A stretch of 64,000 nucleotides of DNA, taken from the NCBI RefSeq assembly GCF_024707545.1, contig NZ_CP062229.1, forward strand, positions 3,577,501 to 3,641,500, in the 5' to 3' direction. This document shows, in pieces, positions 16,792 to 26,037 of the stretch. This stretch comes from Mesorhizobium onobrychidis (GTDB taxonomy: Bacteria; Pseudomonadota; Alphaproteobacteria; Rhizobiales; Rhizobiaceae). The notes beneath the pieces were generated by a model. The model saw only the letters and a program-made list of their open reading frames with translations, was not told the DNA's origin and searched no databases. Position 1 is the stretch's first letter, and each line of letters starts with the position of its first letter. Position numbers and translations under genes: made by a program.

Positions 16792-18099
16792 ATGTTGGAG
16801 ATACCGGCCTCTGGTCCTTATCATCTCACCAACGCCTGGCTTCATGCGTCCCTGACGCCGGGACTCTCCGCTGCTTATGACAGCGATGGGTTTGCGCTCG
16901 CCGACATCGCCGTCGCCGACGGCAGGATTTCCAGCATTATCGCGCATCGCCAGTCCAATACACTGGCAGACGCCGTCGACCTCGGCGGACGCATCGTCAT
17001 GCCGTGTTTCGTCGACTGCCACACGCACATCGACAAAGGCCATATCTGGCCTCGAAAACCCAATCCGGACGGCACATTCATGGGCGCGCTGAACGCCACC
17101 GGCGCCGACCGTGCTGCACGCTGGAGCGCCGAGGACGTCGCCCGCCGCATGGATTTTTCGCTGCGTTGCGCCTACGCGCACGGCACCAGGGCACTGCGCA
17201 CCCATCTCGACAGCGTCGCGCCGCAGGAAGAGATCTCCTGGCCGGTGTTCGAGACGATACGGGAGAAATGGCGTGGCCGCATCGAACTGCAGGCGGCCTG
17301 CCTGCTCGGCATCGAAGGCGTGCGCGACAAGAAATGGTTCGAGAGACTGGCCAAACGCGTCGCTGCGGCCAAGGGTGTGCTCGGCGTCGTCACCTATATG
17401 CTGCCGGACCTGGAAGAGCTTCTCGACCACGTGTTCGCGCAGGCAATCAAGCATGGCCTCGACCTCGATTTCCACGCCGACGAGACCGATGATATCTCGG
17501 CGACCTCGCTGAAGAAGATCGCCGAGGCGGCCCTGTGGAACGGTTTTGAGGGAAACATCCTTGTCGGCCATTGCTGCTCGCTGGCACGCCAGCCCGATCT
17601 CGACGTGCTCGACACGCTGGACAAGGTGGCGAAGGCGGGGCTTGCCGTGGTGTCGCTGCCGATGTGCAATCTCTATCTGCAGGACCGGCGCGGCGACAAG
17701 ACCACGCCGCGCTGGCGCGGGGTAACGCTGCTGCAAGAGATGAAGGCGCGCGGCATTCCTGTGGCCGTCGCCTCGGACAACACCCGAGACCCGTTCTACG
17801 CCTATGGCGATCTCGATATGCTGGAGGTCTACCGCATGGCGACGCGCATCCTGCATTTCGATCACCCGGTTGGCGACTGGCCGCAAGCGGTGACTTCGAC
17901 ACCAGCCCAGATGATGCGGCTCGATGGCTTCGGCACGCTCGCCGCCGGCGGTGCTGCTGACTTCGTCGTCTTTAGGGGACGGAACTGGACGGAATTGCTG
18001 TCGCGGCCCGAATCGGATCGCATCGTGGTACGCGAGGGTCGCGCCATCGAACGCCGCTTGCCCGATTATGCCGAACTCGATGATCTGATGGTGGAATGA
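16792..18099 (+). CDS. Amidohydrolase, cytosine deaminase (CodA)-like
   Basis: A 435-aa metal-dependent amidohydrolase. Motifs in order are CHTHIDKGH (H77, H79), DFHADETDD, GHCCSLA and SDNTRDPFYAYGDLDMLEVYR, which together are the CodA-type Fe/Zn site. CodA homologues deaminate cytosine, isoguanine or creatinine, or hydrolyse related rings, so the substrate is open. It is translated directly after the permease and its stop overlaps the FAD oxidase (ATGATG). The compound imported by the ABC system is the likely substrate. Confidence 0.88.
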   Translation: MLEIPASGPYHLTNAWLHASLTPGLSAAYDSDGFALADIAVADGRISSIIAHRQSNTLADAVDLGGRIVMPCFVDCHTHIDKGHIWPRKPNPDGTFMGALNATGADRAARWSAEDVARRMDFSLRCAYAHGTRALRTHLDSVAPQEEISWPVFETIREKWRGRIELQAACLLGIEGVRDKKWFERLAKRVAAAKGVLGVVTYMLPDLEELLDHVFAQAIKHGLDLDFHADETDDISATSLKKIAEAALWNGFEGNILVGHCCSLARQPDLDVLDTLDKVAKAGLAVVSLPMCNLYLQDRRGDKTTPRWRGVTLLQEMKARGIPVAVASDNTRDPFYAYGDLDMLEVYRMATRILHFDHPVGDWPQAVTSTPAQMMRLDGFGTLAAGGAADFVVFRGRNWTELLSRPESDRIVVREGRAIERRLPDYAELDDLMVE

Positions 18100-19496
18100 T
18101 GGACCTGGCTGCCCTGAAACGCGATCTCGACGGCCTGAAGATCGACGATCATCCGGCGATCGTCCAGCAGAAGAGCCGCGACTTCTACTGGTACAGTCCG
18201 GTGCTGAAGCAACAGCTCGATCATGTCACCGGCGACATGATCGCGACGCCGAAGACGGAAGACGAGGTGATCCGAGTGCTTGCCGCATGCCACCGGCATG
18301 GCATTCCGGTGACGCCGCGCGGCAGCGGCACCGGCAATTACGGGCAGGCGATGCCTTTGTCCGGCGGCGTCGTGCTCAATCTCGCAGAGATGAACGCAGT
18401 CAAGACGATTGCGCCCGGTCGCGTCGTCACCGGACCGGGCGCTGTTCTGGCCGACATCGACAGGGCGACGCGCGCGCATTCCGGCCAGGAGCTGCGGATG
18501 TCGCCATCGACCTACAACACGGCGAGCATAGGCGGCTTTGTTGCCGGCGGCTCGGGCGGCGTCGGCTCGATCTGCTGGGGTGGGCTACGCGACCTCGGCA
18601 ATGTCATCCGGCTCAGGACCGTGACGATGGAGGCGGAGCCTCGCACCATGGAGCTTAGCGGCGAGGAGGTGCTGAAGGTGATGCATGCCTACGGCACCAA
18701 TGGCGTCATCACCGAGGTCGAGATGCCGCTGACCGCTGCTTATGACTGGATCGATGTCATCGTCGGCTTCGACGATTTCATGGATGCAGCCGGCTTCGGC
18801 AACGATCTCGCCATCCATGATGGCATTCTGGCGAAACTGATCACGCCGATCGCCGCTCCGATCCCCTATGACTATTTCAAGCGGCATCAAAGGTTCTTCC
18901 GACGCGAGCAAAGCATCGTGGTCTGCATGATTGCGCCGCATGCAATGGACGCCTTTGTCGCCCTCACGGCGCGCAGCAAGGGCGAGATCGTCTTCCGCGC
19001 CGACAAGGAGGCCGATCTCAAGGGCCTGCCGCCGGCCTATGAGCTGACCTGGAACCACACGACGCTGCGCGCCATCAGAGTCGACCCGACGATTACATAT
19101 CTGCAGACCCGCTACCCGTCGCCGGATCATCTCGCTCACGTCAAGGCGATGATCGACCGCTTCGGCGACGAAGTGCCGACGCATCTCGAATTCATCCGCT
19201 TCGACGGCGCGATCGGCGTCGCCGGGCTGCCGTTGGTGCGCTTCACAACGGCCGAGCGGCTCGACGAGATCATCCGCATCCATGAAGACAATGGCTGCTG
19301 GGTCTTCAATCCGCACCGCTACACGCTGGAAGAGGGCGGTATGAAGCAGACGGACGAGGTGCAGCTGGCCTTCAAGCGCGAGACCGATCCGCAAGGGTTG
19401 CTCAATCCGGGCAAGATGATCGCCTGGGAAAACCCGGACTACGACTATCGCTCGGGCAAGTCGTTCCTGTTCAAGGGGTTGCAGAAGGCGGGCTGA
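18096..19496 (+). CDS. FAD-binding oxidase (GlcD/VAO type)
   Basis: A 466-aa flavoprotein. The PCMH-type FAD-binding domain (about 45-220) has the phosphate-binding loop TPRGSGTGNYGQAMPL and the GGFVAGGSGGVGS segment. The C-terminal half resembles the FAD-oxidase substrate domain. It ends with NPGKMIAW, typical of D-lactate/glycolate oxidase relatives. It overlaps the amidohydrolase upstream and the quinone-reductase-like gene downstream (TGATG), suggesting consecutive steps on one substrate. Confidence 0.88.
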   Translation: MMDLAALKRDLDGLKIDDHPAIVQQKSRDFYWYSPVLKQQLDHVTGDMIATPKTEDEVIRVLAACHRHGIPVTPRGSGTGNYGQAMPLSGGVVLNLAEMNAVKTIAPGRVVTGPGAVLADIDRATRAHSGQELRMSPSTYNTASIGGFVAGGSGGVGSICWGGLRDLGNVIRLRTVTMEAEPRTMELSGEEVLKVMHAYGTNGVITEVEMPLTAAYDWIDVIVGFDDFMDAAGFGNDLAIHDGILAKLITPIAAPIPYDYFKRHQRFFRREQSIVVCMIAPHAMDAFVALTARSKGEIVFRADKEADLKGLPPAYELTWNHTTLRAIRVDPTITYLQTRYPSPDHLAHVKAMIDRFGDEVPTHLEFIRFDGAIGVAGLPLVRFTTAERLDEIIRIHEDNGCWVFNPHRYTLEEGGMKQTDEVQLAFKRETDPQGLLNPGKMIAWENPDYDYRSGKSFLFKGLQKAG

Positions 19497-20077
19497 TGAA
19501 AATCCTCGTCCTCTACGCCCATCCGGTCGAGACCAGCTTCAATGCCGATCTGCACCGGATGATCGTTGAGCGGCTGACGGCAGCCGGTCACGCCGTCGAC
19601 GATTGCGATCTCTATGCCGAGAATTTCGATCCGCGGCTGACGCGGGCCGAGCGGCTCGGTTATCACGACGAACGCGGCGCCGGTGATCCGGCGGCGCTCT
19701 ATGTCGAGCGCCTGCTGCGGACCGACGCGCTGGTGCTGTCGTTTCCGGTGTGGAACTTCGGCTATCCGGCCATATTGAAAGGCTTTTTCGACCGCGTCTT
19801 CCTGCCCGGCGTGTCGTTCAAACTGGCCAATGGCAAGGTGCAGCCGTCGCTGCACAACATCCGCAAGCTGGCGGCGGTCACCACCTATGGCGGCAGCCGG
19901 CTCCACGCCATGCTGATGGGCGACCCGCCGCGCAGGCTGGTTAACCGCGTGCTGCGCGCCACGGTCAAGCCAGGTGCCTCCGTGTCCTATCTCGCGCTTT
20001 ATTCGATGAACCTGTCGACCGATGAAACGCGGAAGAGATTCACGGCGAAGGTCGCCGCCAGCATGGATGCCTTCTGA
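19496..20077 (+). CDS. NAD(P)H-dependent oxidoreductase, flavodoxin-like fold
   Basis: A 193-aa protein of the NQO/MdaB-like family. The N-terminal ILVLYAHPVETSFNADLHR is the FMN/FAD phosphate-binding start, and FPVWNFGYPAILKGFFDRVF is the conserved flavin/dimer motif. Such enzymes reduce quinones or flavins with NAD(P)H. It lies between the FAD oxidase and a second, related gene with TGATG overlaps on both sides. Confidence 0.88.
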   Translation: MKILVLYAHPVETSFNADLHRMIVERLTAAGHAVDDCDLYAENFDPRLTRAERLGYHDERGAGDPAALYVERLLRTDALVLSFPVWNFGYPAILKGFFDRVFLPGVSFKLANGKVQPSLHNIRKLAAVTTYGGSRLHAMLMGDPPRRLVNRVLRATVKPGASVSYLALYSMNLSTDETRKRFTAKVAASMDAF

Positions 20078-20663
20078 TGCGGGTTCTGGTGGTTTACTGC
20101 CATCCTGTGCCCGAAAGCTTTTGCGCCGCGATCCGGGATAGTGCCATCGAGGTGCTGAAGGCGAGGGGCTGGGAGGTGCGGCTGCTCGACCTCTATGCGG
20201 AAAATTTCGATCCGGTCATGGGCTGCGGCGGGCGACGCTGCTACAATGAACACGCCCCGCAGGATCCGGCGCTGAAACCGCACATCGACCACCTCAATTG
20301 GGCCCAGGCAATCCTCTTCATCTATCCGACATGGTGGTATGGGCTGCCGGCAATGCTGAAGGGCTGGCTAGACCGGGTCTGGGCAACCGACGTCGCCTTC
20401 CGGCTACCGGTGGGCAAGGGGCGGATTCAGTCGCTGGTGAGGCATGTGACGAAGATCGGGGTGATCACGACCTGCGGCGCACCGACCTGGTGGAGCGTCG
20501 TCGTCGGCCAGCCGGGACGCAAGACAATCCTGCGCGCATGCGGGCGCTCTGCGCCACCCGCTGCAGGACGTTCTTCCTGGCGCACTACCTGATGGACTCA
20601 TCGACACCGAAGACGAGGGCGGCGTTTCTGGAGAAAGCGCGAACGAAGCTGGATCGGTTTTGA
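20077..20663 (+). pseudogene. Second NAD(P)H-dependent flavodoxin-fold oxidoreductase, frameshifted
   Basis: This is a paralogue of the preceding gene (VLVVYCHPVPESFCAAIRD at the start; YPTWWYGLPAMLKGWLDRVW in the middle). Reading in the first frame ends in an unlike tail after GRKTILRA near 20535. The family-like C-terminus (MRALCATRCRTFFLAHYLMD and onwards to 20663) continues in the -1 frame. One lost base near 20530-20545 explains this. It is either a true inactivating mutation or a sequencing indel. Intact length would be about 195 aa, matching its neighbour. Confidence 0.82.
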
Positions 20664-20683
20664 GCCGGCGGAAATTTCCTTCT

Positions 20684-20858
20684 CCCCTTGTGGGAGAAGG
20701 TGGATCGGCGCGCAGCGCCGAGACGGATGAGGGGTGCTGGAAGAAACGAGGCTATGGGAAAGTCAACCGTTTCGAGGCGCTTAGCTTTTCGGCGCAGCGA
20801 TCCGTCCAACACCCCTCATCCGACCTCGCTTCGCGAGGCCACCTTCTCCCACAAGGGG
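20684..20858. repeat. Long palindromic intergenic repeat, split by an IS
   Basis: The left arm (ccttctccccttgtgggaga, ggtggatcgg..., gacggatgaggggtg) is mirrored by the right arm (cacccctcatccgacctcgc, gaggccaccttctcccacaa). The far end of the right arm continues after the IS at 22376-22392 (cccacaaggggagaagg). The IS therefore landed inside this repeat. Confidence 0.85.
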
Positions 20859-22375
20859 CTAGCGTGCGCACACATCTGATTTGGCGGGGATTAGTTTGGA
20901 TTTGCAAGAGCGAAGCCCTCGGCGATGGCGTGGAAGCGTTTGAGGCCGTTGCTGAAGGTGACGGGACCTGGCGGCCGCTCCTTTGCGTAGCCGTTCCACC
21001 CTCCCAGCCGGGCGATGCACCAAGCGGCCCAGGCGAGCGTGTGTTGCGGATGCGGGTTGTTCTGCTTTTGGGTCTTGCCTTCGAGCCTGGCAATCAGCGC
21101 CTCCAGCACGGTGATCTCGGCGGGGCTGAAGAGGCGTGCAGCCTTGAAGGCCTGGCCGGCGGCATCGCGCCCGTGCACGAGTTGCATGACCCTGGTGGCG
21201 ACGATCAGCGCGGTCGCGGCCAGCCGTTCGAGTGCCTCACCATCGGCAAGCAGGCTTTCCTCCAGATCGATGGCCTGCGACTTCACGGTTCGGAACAGCT
21301 GTTCGACGGTCCAGCGCAACCGGTAGAGATCGACCATGCGGCAAGCGTCGGCGAGCGTTTTGACCGCGTGAGTGGTCAACAGCCGCCAGATCACCGCTTC
21401 CTTGGGCGAAGGCGGATCGATCTCGCGCACTTCGACCATGTTGAGCGTGATCTCGCGCGGATCGCGACAGTCGGCACCAAGGCGCGGCTGGCGCAAGGCG
21501 ACCGCGGCGAAGCGAACGGCCAGTTGCACCTTGCGCGCCGGTCGGCCGGGACGCGCCTGCAGTTCGAAGGCGGTCCGGCCGGCTTCCGGCGTTTTGGCGA
21601 TCTCGCCGAACAGACGGCCGCCCTGCTCACCCAGAGCCCGGTCGCGCACGGCGCGGATGAGCACATGCGTGCGCTCGTCAGGCAGCCTTGCCAGCACTTC
21701 GTAGATGTCGGCCTCGCGGTCGCCGATCACGGTAGCCAGCGGCGTGTCGGTCAGCGCCTGGCGGGCCGCCTTGGCGGTGGCGATCCATTTGTAGCTTTCC
21801 TTGGCTTCGATCGGCAGGGCTTGGTAGTCGTGCGCCTTCTGCCCCCGGCGCCGCCAGATCGTGGCAGCCGCAAGCCCCAGCACCGAGCCGTCGGCGGCAT
21901 CCACGGCCAGCGCCGGGTGGACGAACAGCCCGACATCCTTGCCGTTGCCGACATGCCCGAGGCCGCGCTTGCGCGAGGCCTTGGCCTCATAGTTGATCTC
22001 GCTGCTGTCCTCAATGATCAGCACATGGCGGCCGGCCGCCGCCTCGCCCGTTCGCGCCGCCGCCGTGCGCACGATCTCCGGCACCGTCACTTGGGGATTG
22101 CGAAACAGCCGCGTGAACGCAATCTGTTCCGCCCGCGTATCGGCCAGCCTGCGCAGGCCCGCGCTGACGCGCGTGCACATGCGCTCCAGCACCATGCTCC
22201 CCTTTTTTGCAGGCGCAGGTCGCCGAAGTATCCAAGCAGCAAAGCCATCGTCGAAATCTCCCGAATCAACAATGGCAGCTACAGAATCACACATGATTCC
22301 AACCCCACAAGCCAAACCTGCTACCCGACCAAACTCCCTTGACACCTCTCCGAAGCAGATGTGTGCGCACGCTAG
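20859..22375. mobile_element. IS4-family (Tn5/IS50-like group) insertion sequence, 1517 bp
   Basis: The ends are a perfect 20-bp inverted repeat: CTAGCGTGCGCACACATCTG at 20859-20878 and its complement at 22356-22375. They are flanked by an 11-bp direct repeat CCCACAAGGGG at 20848-20858 and 22376-22386, the target-site duplication. Because the target itself is palindromic, the boundary could shift by up to three bases. It contains one transposase gene on the minus strand with a frameshift. Confidence 0.93.
20891..22248 (-). pseudogene. IS4-family transposase, frameshifted near its N-terminus
   Basis: A DDE transposase. Motifs are LIIEDSSEINY (first Asp), VIGDREADIYE (second Asp) and YRLRWTVEQLFRTVKSQ, the YREK box with the catalytic Glu. 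The likely start is ATG 22248 behind gggag and gives MALLLGYFGDLRLQKRG, the expected family N-terminus. The frame then breaks at an A6G4 run (about 22199-22208) and the remainder reads in the -1 frame (SMVLERMCTRVSAGLRRL...). A longer single frame is open upstream to 22345, but its N-terminus is not family-like. Deletion of one G or A explains it; programmed -1 slippage on the A-run is possible. Confidence 0.85.
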
Positions 22376-22399
22376 CCCACAAGGGGAGAAGGAAAAAGG

Positions 22400-24859
22400 T
22401 TACATCCGCACCCGTTCCGCCTTCGGATCATACATCGGCTTCAGCGACGCCTCGGCGGCGAAGCGTTCCCCGGCGATTTCGATCTCGTAGGGCGACGACA
22501 GCACATCCGCCTCACTCTCGCCCTGGCACGGCACGTAGCCGAGCCCGATAGCGCCGCCGAGATGATGGCCGTAATTTCCCGAGGTGACCGGACCGATGAT
22601 CTTGCCGTCGCGCAGGATCGCTTCATTATGGAAGAGCAATGGCTCAGGGTCTTTCAGACGGAACTGGACCAGCCGTCGGTTCAATCCGGCTTCCTTCTTC
22701 CTCAGCACGGCATCGCGGCCAAGAAAATCGCCCTTGACGGTCTTCACTGCGAAGCCGAGGCCTGCCTCCAGCACATTGTCCTCGTCGGTGATGTCGTGAC
22801 CGAAATGCCGGAAGGCCCTTTCGATACGGCAGGAATCCAGCGTGTGGAGACCGCAGAGTTTTAAGCCGACATCGGCGCCGACCTCCGCGATTGCCTCGAA
22901 GACATGGGCGGCCTGGTCGGTCGAGACATAAAGCTCCCAGCCGAGCTCGCCGACATAGGTGACACGGTGGGCGCGGGCCAGGCCCATGCCGATTTCTATC
23001 TCCTGAAACGTTCCGAACGGATTGCTTTCGTTGGAGAAATCGTTCGGGCTCAGCTTTTGAATCAGCTTCCTCGAATCCGGGCCCATTAGGCAGAGCACGG
23101 CTTCGGCAGCGGTCACATCGGTGATGACGACGAATTCATCAGCGAGGTGCTTGCGCAGCCACGCGAGATCACGCTGCAGCGTCGCGCCGGGCACGACCAG
23201 GAAGTAAGCCGTTTCCGATAGCCGCGAGACGGTAAGGTCGCTCTCGATGCCGCCGCGCCGGTTGAGCATCTGGGTGTAGACGATCTTGCCCGGGGCCACG
23301 TCCATGTCGTTGGCGCAAAGCCTCTGCAGGAAGGTGCAGGCATCTCGGCCTTCGACGCGGATCTTGCCGAACGAGGTCATGTCAAACAGGCCGACGCCGT
23401 TCCTGATCGCCAGATGTTCGTCGCGCTGGTTGTCGAACCAGTTCTGCCGTTTCCATGAATAGCGGTATTCGCGCTCCTGGCCGGGCCTAGCGAACCAGTT
23501 GGCGCGCTCCCAGCCGGCGACTTCGCCGAACACCGCGCCGCGCGCCTTCAGATGTTCGTGGAGAGGGGAGCGCCTCAGGTTCCGCGAGGTCGCCATCTGG
23601 CGGTACGGGAAATGGTCGGCGTAGAGCAGGCCGAGCGTCTCGGAGACGCGCTCCTTCAGGTAACGGCGGTTCTTCTGGAACGGCTGGGCGCGGCGGATAT
23701 CGACTTCCCACAGGTCGAAGGGCGCTTCGCCGTCATTGATCCATTGCGCCAGGGCCATGCCGGCGCCGCCGGAGGAGACGATGCCGATCGAGTTGTAGCC
23801 GGTCGCCATCCAGTAGCCGGAAAGCTCCGGGGCCTCGCCAAGATAGTAGCGGTCGTCAGGGGTAAAACTCTCGGGACCGTTGAAGAAAGTGTGGATGCCG
23901 GCGCTGGCCAGCATCGGCATGCGGTTGACCCCCATTTCGAGGATCGGCTCGAAATGCTCGAAATCCTCCGGCAACTGGTCGAAGCAGAAATCGCCAGGAA
24001 TGCCGTCCATGCCCCAGGGCTTGGCCACCGGCTCGAAGGCGCCGAGCATCATCTTGCCGGCATCTTCCTTGTAGTAGGCGCATTCGTCCGGCACGCGCAG
24101 CACCGGCAGGCGGGTCAGGCCGGGGATCGGCTCGGTGACGAGATAAAAATGCTCGCAGGCATGCAGCGGAATGGTGACGCCGTTCTGGCGGCCGAGCTCG
24201 CGCGCCCACATGCCGGCGCAGTTGACGACGACATCGGCTTCGATCATGCCTTGCTCGTCGCCTTGCGTCCAGGAAACGCCGGTAACGCGGCTATCCCTGG
24301 TATGGACCTTGGTGACCTTCACGTTCTCGACGATCGTCGCACCGCGCTGGCGCGCACCCTTGGCCAGCGCCATGGCGATGTTGGCCGGGTCACACTGGCC
24401 GTCGAGCGGCAGGTGGACTGCGCCGACCACGTCGGAAATGTTGAGATGCGGGTACATCTCCTTGACTTCATCAGGCGAAATTTCGCGCACGTCGACGTCG
24501 AACGCGCGGGCGAGAGACGCCTGCCTATAAATCTCGTGCTTGCGCTCCTCGGTCAGCGCTACGGTGATCGAACCGACCTGCCGCATGCCGGTGCCGACAT
24601 CGGTCTCGGCTTCCAGCTTGACGTAGAGATCGGCCGAATATTTCGCCAGCCGCGTCATGTTCTGCGAACCGCGCAGCTGGCCGATCAGGCCGGCGGCGTG
24701 CCATGTCGTGCCCGATGTCAGCTGCTTGCGTTCGAGCAGCACGATATCGGTCCAGCCGAGCTTGGCCAGATGGTAGGCGACCGAACAGCCTGAAACACCG
24801 CCGCCGATGATGACGGCCCTTGCCTTTGTCGGGATGGTTTTCTGGGGCAGGGCGCTCAT
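22400..24859 (-). CDS. Dimethylglycine dehydrogenase-like FAD/folate enzyme (1)
   Basis: An 819-aa two-module protein. The N-terminal DAO-type FAD domain (about 1-430) has the dinucleotide motif AVIIGGGVSGCSVAYHLAKL and TSGTTWHAAG, whose His is the covalent flavin site in dimethylglycine/sarcosine dehydrogenases. The C-terminal GcvT-type folate domain (about 470-819) has GRDACTFLQRLCANDMDV and THRVTYVGELGWELYV-like sequence. The family oxidatively demethylates N-methyl amines and passes the carbon to tetrahydrofolate. It is the last gene of an operon with an aminotransferase, a homocysteine methyltransferase and a paralogue. Confidence 0.9.
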   Translation of the reverse strand: MSALPQKTIPTKARAVIIGGGVSGCSVAYHLAKLGWTDIVLLERKQLTSGTTWHAAGLIGQLRGSQNMTRLAKYSADLYVKLEAETDVGTGMRQVGSITVALTEERKHEIYRQASLARAFDVDVREISPDEVKEMYPHLNISDVVGAVHLPLDGQCDPANIAMALAKGARQRGATIVENVKVTKVHTRDSRVTGVSWTQGDEQGMIEADVVVNCAGMWARELGRQNGVTIPLHACEHFYLVTEPIPGLTRLPVLRVPDECAYYKEDAGKMMLGAFEPVAKPWGMDGIPGDFCFDQLPEDFEHFEPILEMGVNRMPMLASAGIHTFFNGPESFTPDDRYYLGEAPELSGYWMATGYNSIGIVSSGGAGMALAQWINDGEAPFDLWEVDIRRAQPFQKNRRYLKERVSETLGLLYADHFPYRQMATSRNLRRSPLHEHLKARGAVFGEVAGWERANWFARPGQEREYRYSWKRQNWFDNQRDEHLAIRNGVGLFDMTSFGKIRVEGRDACTFLQRLCANDMDVAPGKIVYTQMLNRRGGIESDLTVSRLSETAYFLVVPGATLQRDLAWLRKHLADEFVVITDVTAAEAVLCLMGPDSRKLIQKLSPNDFSNESNPFGTFQEIEIGMGLARAHRVTYVGELGWELYVSTDQAAHVFEAIAEVGADVGLKLCGLHTLDSCRIERAFRHFGHDITDEDNVLEAGLGFAVKTVKGDFLGRDAVLRKKEAGLNRRLVQFRLKDPEPLLFHNEAILRDGKIIGPVTSGNYGHHLGGAIGLGYVPCQGESEADVLSSPYEIEIAGERFAAEASLKPMYDPKAERVRM

Positions 24860-26037
24860 GCAGCCTCACGGCGATAGTTGGAAGCAAAGCGGCGCAGGCG
24901 AAGGGCTGCTTCCAAAAGCACCGCCTCGGGCTGGCAGAGGCTGACGCGAATATGGCCGGCGGCGGCCTGGCCGAAGCTCGAGCCGGGCATTACGCCAACC
25001 CTTTCCTTGTCGAGGAGAGCCCAGGCGAATTTCTCGTCGTCCGGCTCGAGAGCTGATATGTCGAGCATGACATACATGCCGCCTTCGGAGCCGCGCACGG
25101 TGACGTTGTTCATGCCGCGCATGGCATCGAGGACGACGGTGCGCCTTGCGGCGTAGCGTTCGGCGATCTCCTTGACGCCGTAGCCATTTTCCAGCGCCTC
25201 GGCGCAAGCGAGGCTGATGAAGGCCGGCAGGCCGTAGGTCGTCACCAGATTGAGGCTGGTCAGCAGCGAGATCATCTCTTCGGGCCCGGTCAGCCAGCCC
25301 ATGCGCCAGCCGGTCATGCCATGACTCTTTGACATGGAATTGATGACCAGCGTGCGTTCCGCCATTCCGGGCAGCGAGCGCGGCGAGATGTGTTCGCCGC
25401 CGCCCAGCGTCCAATAGACCTCGTCCGACAGCAGCCAGAGGTCATGTTCCCGGCAGATCTGCGCCAGCTCTTCCAGCCGCTGGCGCGAATAGACAGCACC
25501 CGTCGGGTTGTTCGGCGTGTTGATGAGGATGGCGCGCGTGTTCGGCCGAAGCGCGGCGCGAATGTCGGCTTCTCGCGGCTGAAAACCATCCTCGGCGGGT
25601 GTCTCGACCACGGTGAAATCGGCGCCCGCGGCACTGAACGTGTTGGGATAGGTCGCGTAATAGGGCGCGACCACGATGGCATGGTCGCCCTGGTCGAGAA
25701 CGGCTTGTACCGCGGCGTAAAGCGCTGCCTGCCCGCCCGGCGTGGCGACGACCTGGTCGGGGTTGGTCGCTATGCCGGTGCAGAGGGTCGAGGCCGCCGC
25801 CATTGCCTTGCGCAGGCGTGGAATGCCGGGAAGCGGGGTGTAATGGTGGTTGCTGGCGCGAACCGCCGTGACGCAGGCTTCGATCGTCTGCGCCGGCGTA
25901 TCGAAATCATGGTCGCCGATCGACAGCATGATGATGTCCTCGCCGGCCTCCCTGCGTGTCCAGGCGGCGAAATGGACCTCCCAGCCATCCTTGCCGGAAG
26001 GCACGATGCCGCAAATGCGCGATGATGGTCTGGGCAT
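24856..26037 (-). CDS. PLP-dependent aminotransferase, fold type I
   Basis: A 393-aa class I/II aminotransferase. It has INTPNNPTGAVYS (PLP-binding Asn), LLSDEVYWTL (Asp and Tyr contacts) and NSMSKSHGMTGWRMGWLTG (Schiff-base Lys). The C-terminal GHIRVSLC supplies the carboxylate-binding Arg. Its substrate is unknown. Both ends overlap neighbours (ATGA-type with the dehydrogenase downstream, shared base with the methyltransferase upstream), so it works in the same pathway. Confidence 0.9.
   Translation of the reverse strand: MPRPSSRICGIVPSGKDGWEVHFAAWTRREAGEDIIMLSIGDHDFDTPAQTIEACVTAVRASNHHYTPLPGIPRLRKAMAAASTLCTGIATNPDQVVATPGGQAALYAAVQAVLDQGDHAIVVAPYYATYPNTFSAAGADFTVVETPAEDGFQPREADIRAALRPNTRAILINTPNNPTGAVYSRQRLEELAQICREHDLWLLSDEVYWTLGGGEHISPRSLPGMAERTLVINSMSKSHGMTGWRMGWLTGPEEMISLLTSLNLVTTYGLPAFISLACAEALENGYGVKEIAERYAARRTVVLDAMRGMNNVTVRGSEGGMYVMLDISALEPDDEKFAWALLDKERVGVMPGSSFGQAAAGHIRVSLCQPEAVLLEAALRLRRFASNYRREAA

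Noticed and set aside
20660..22342. 560-aa plus-strand open frame across the IS.
   Set aside because: Antisense to the transposase, and begins in a repeat.
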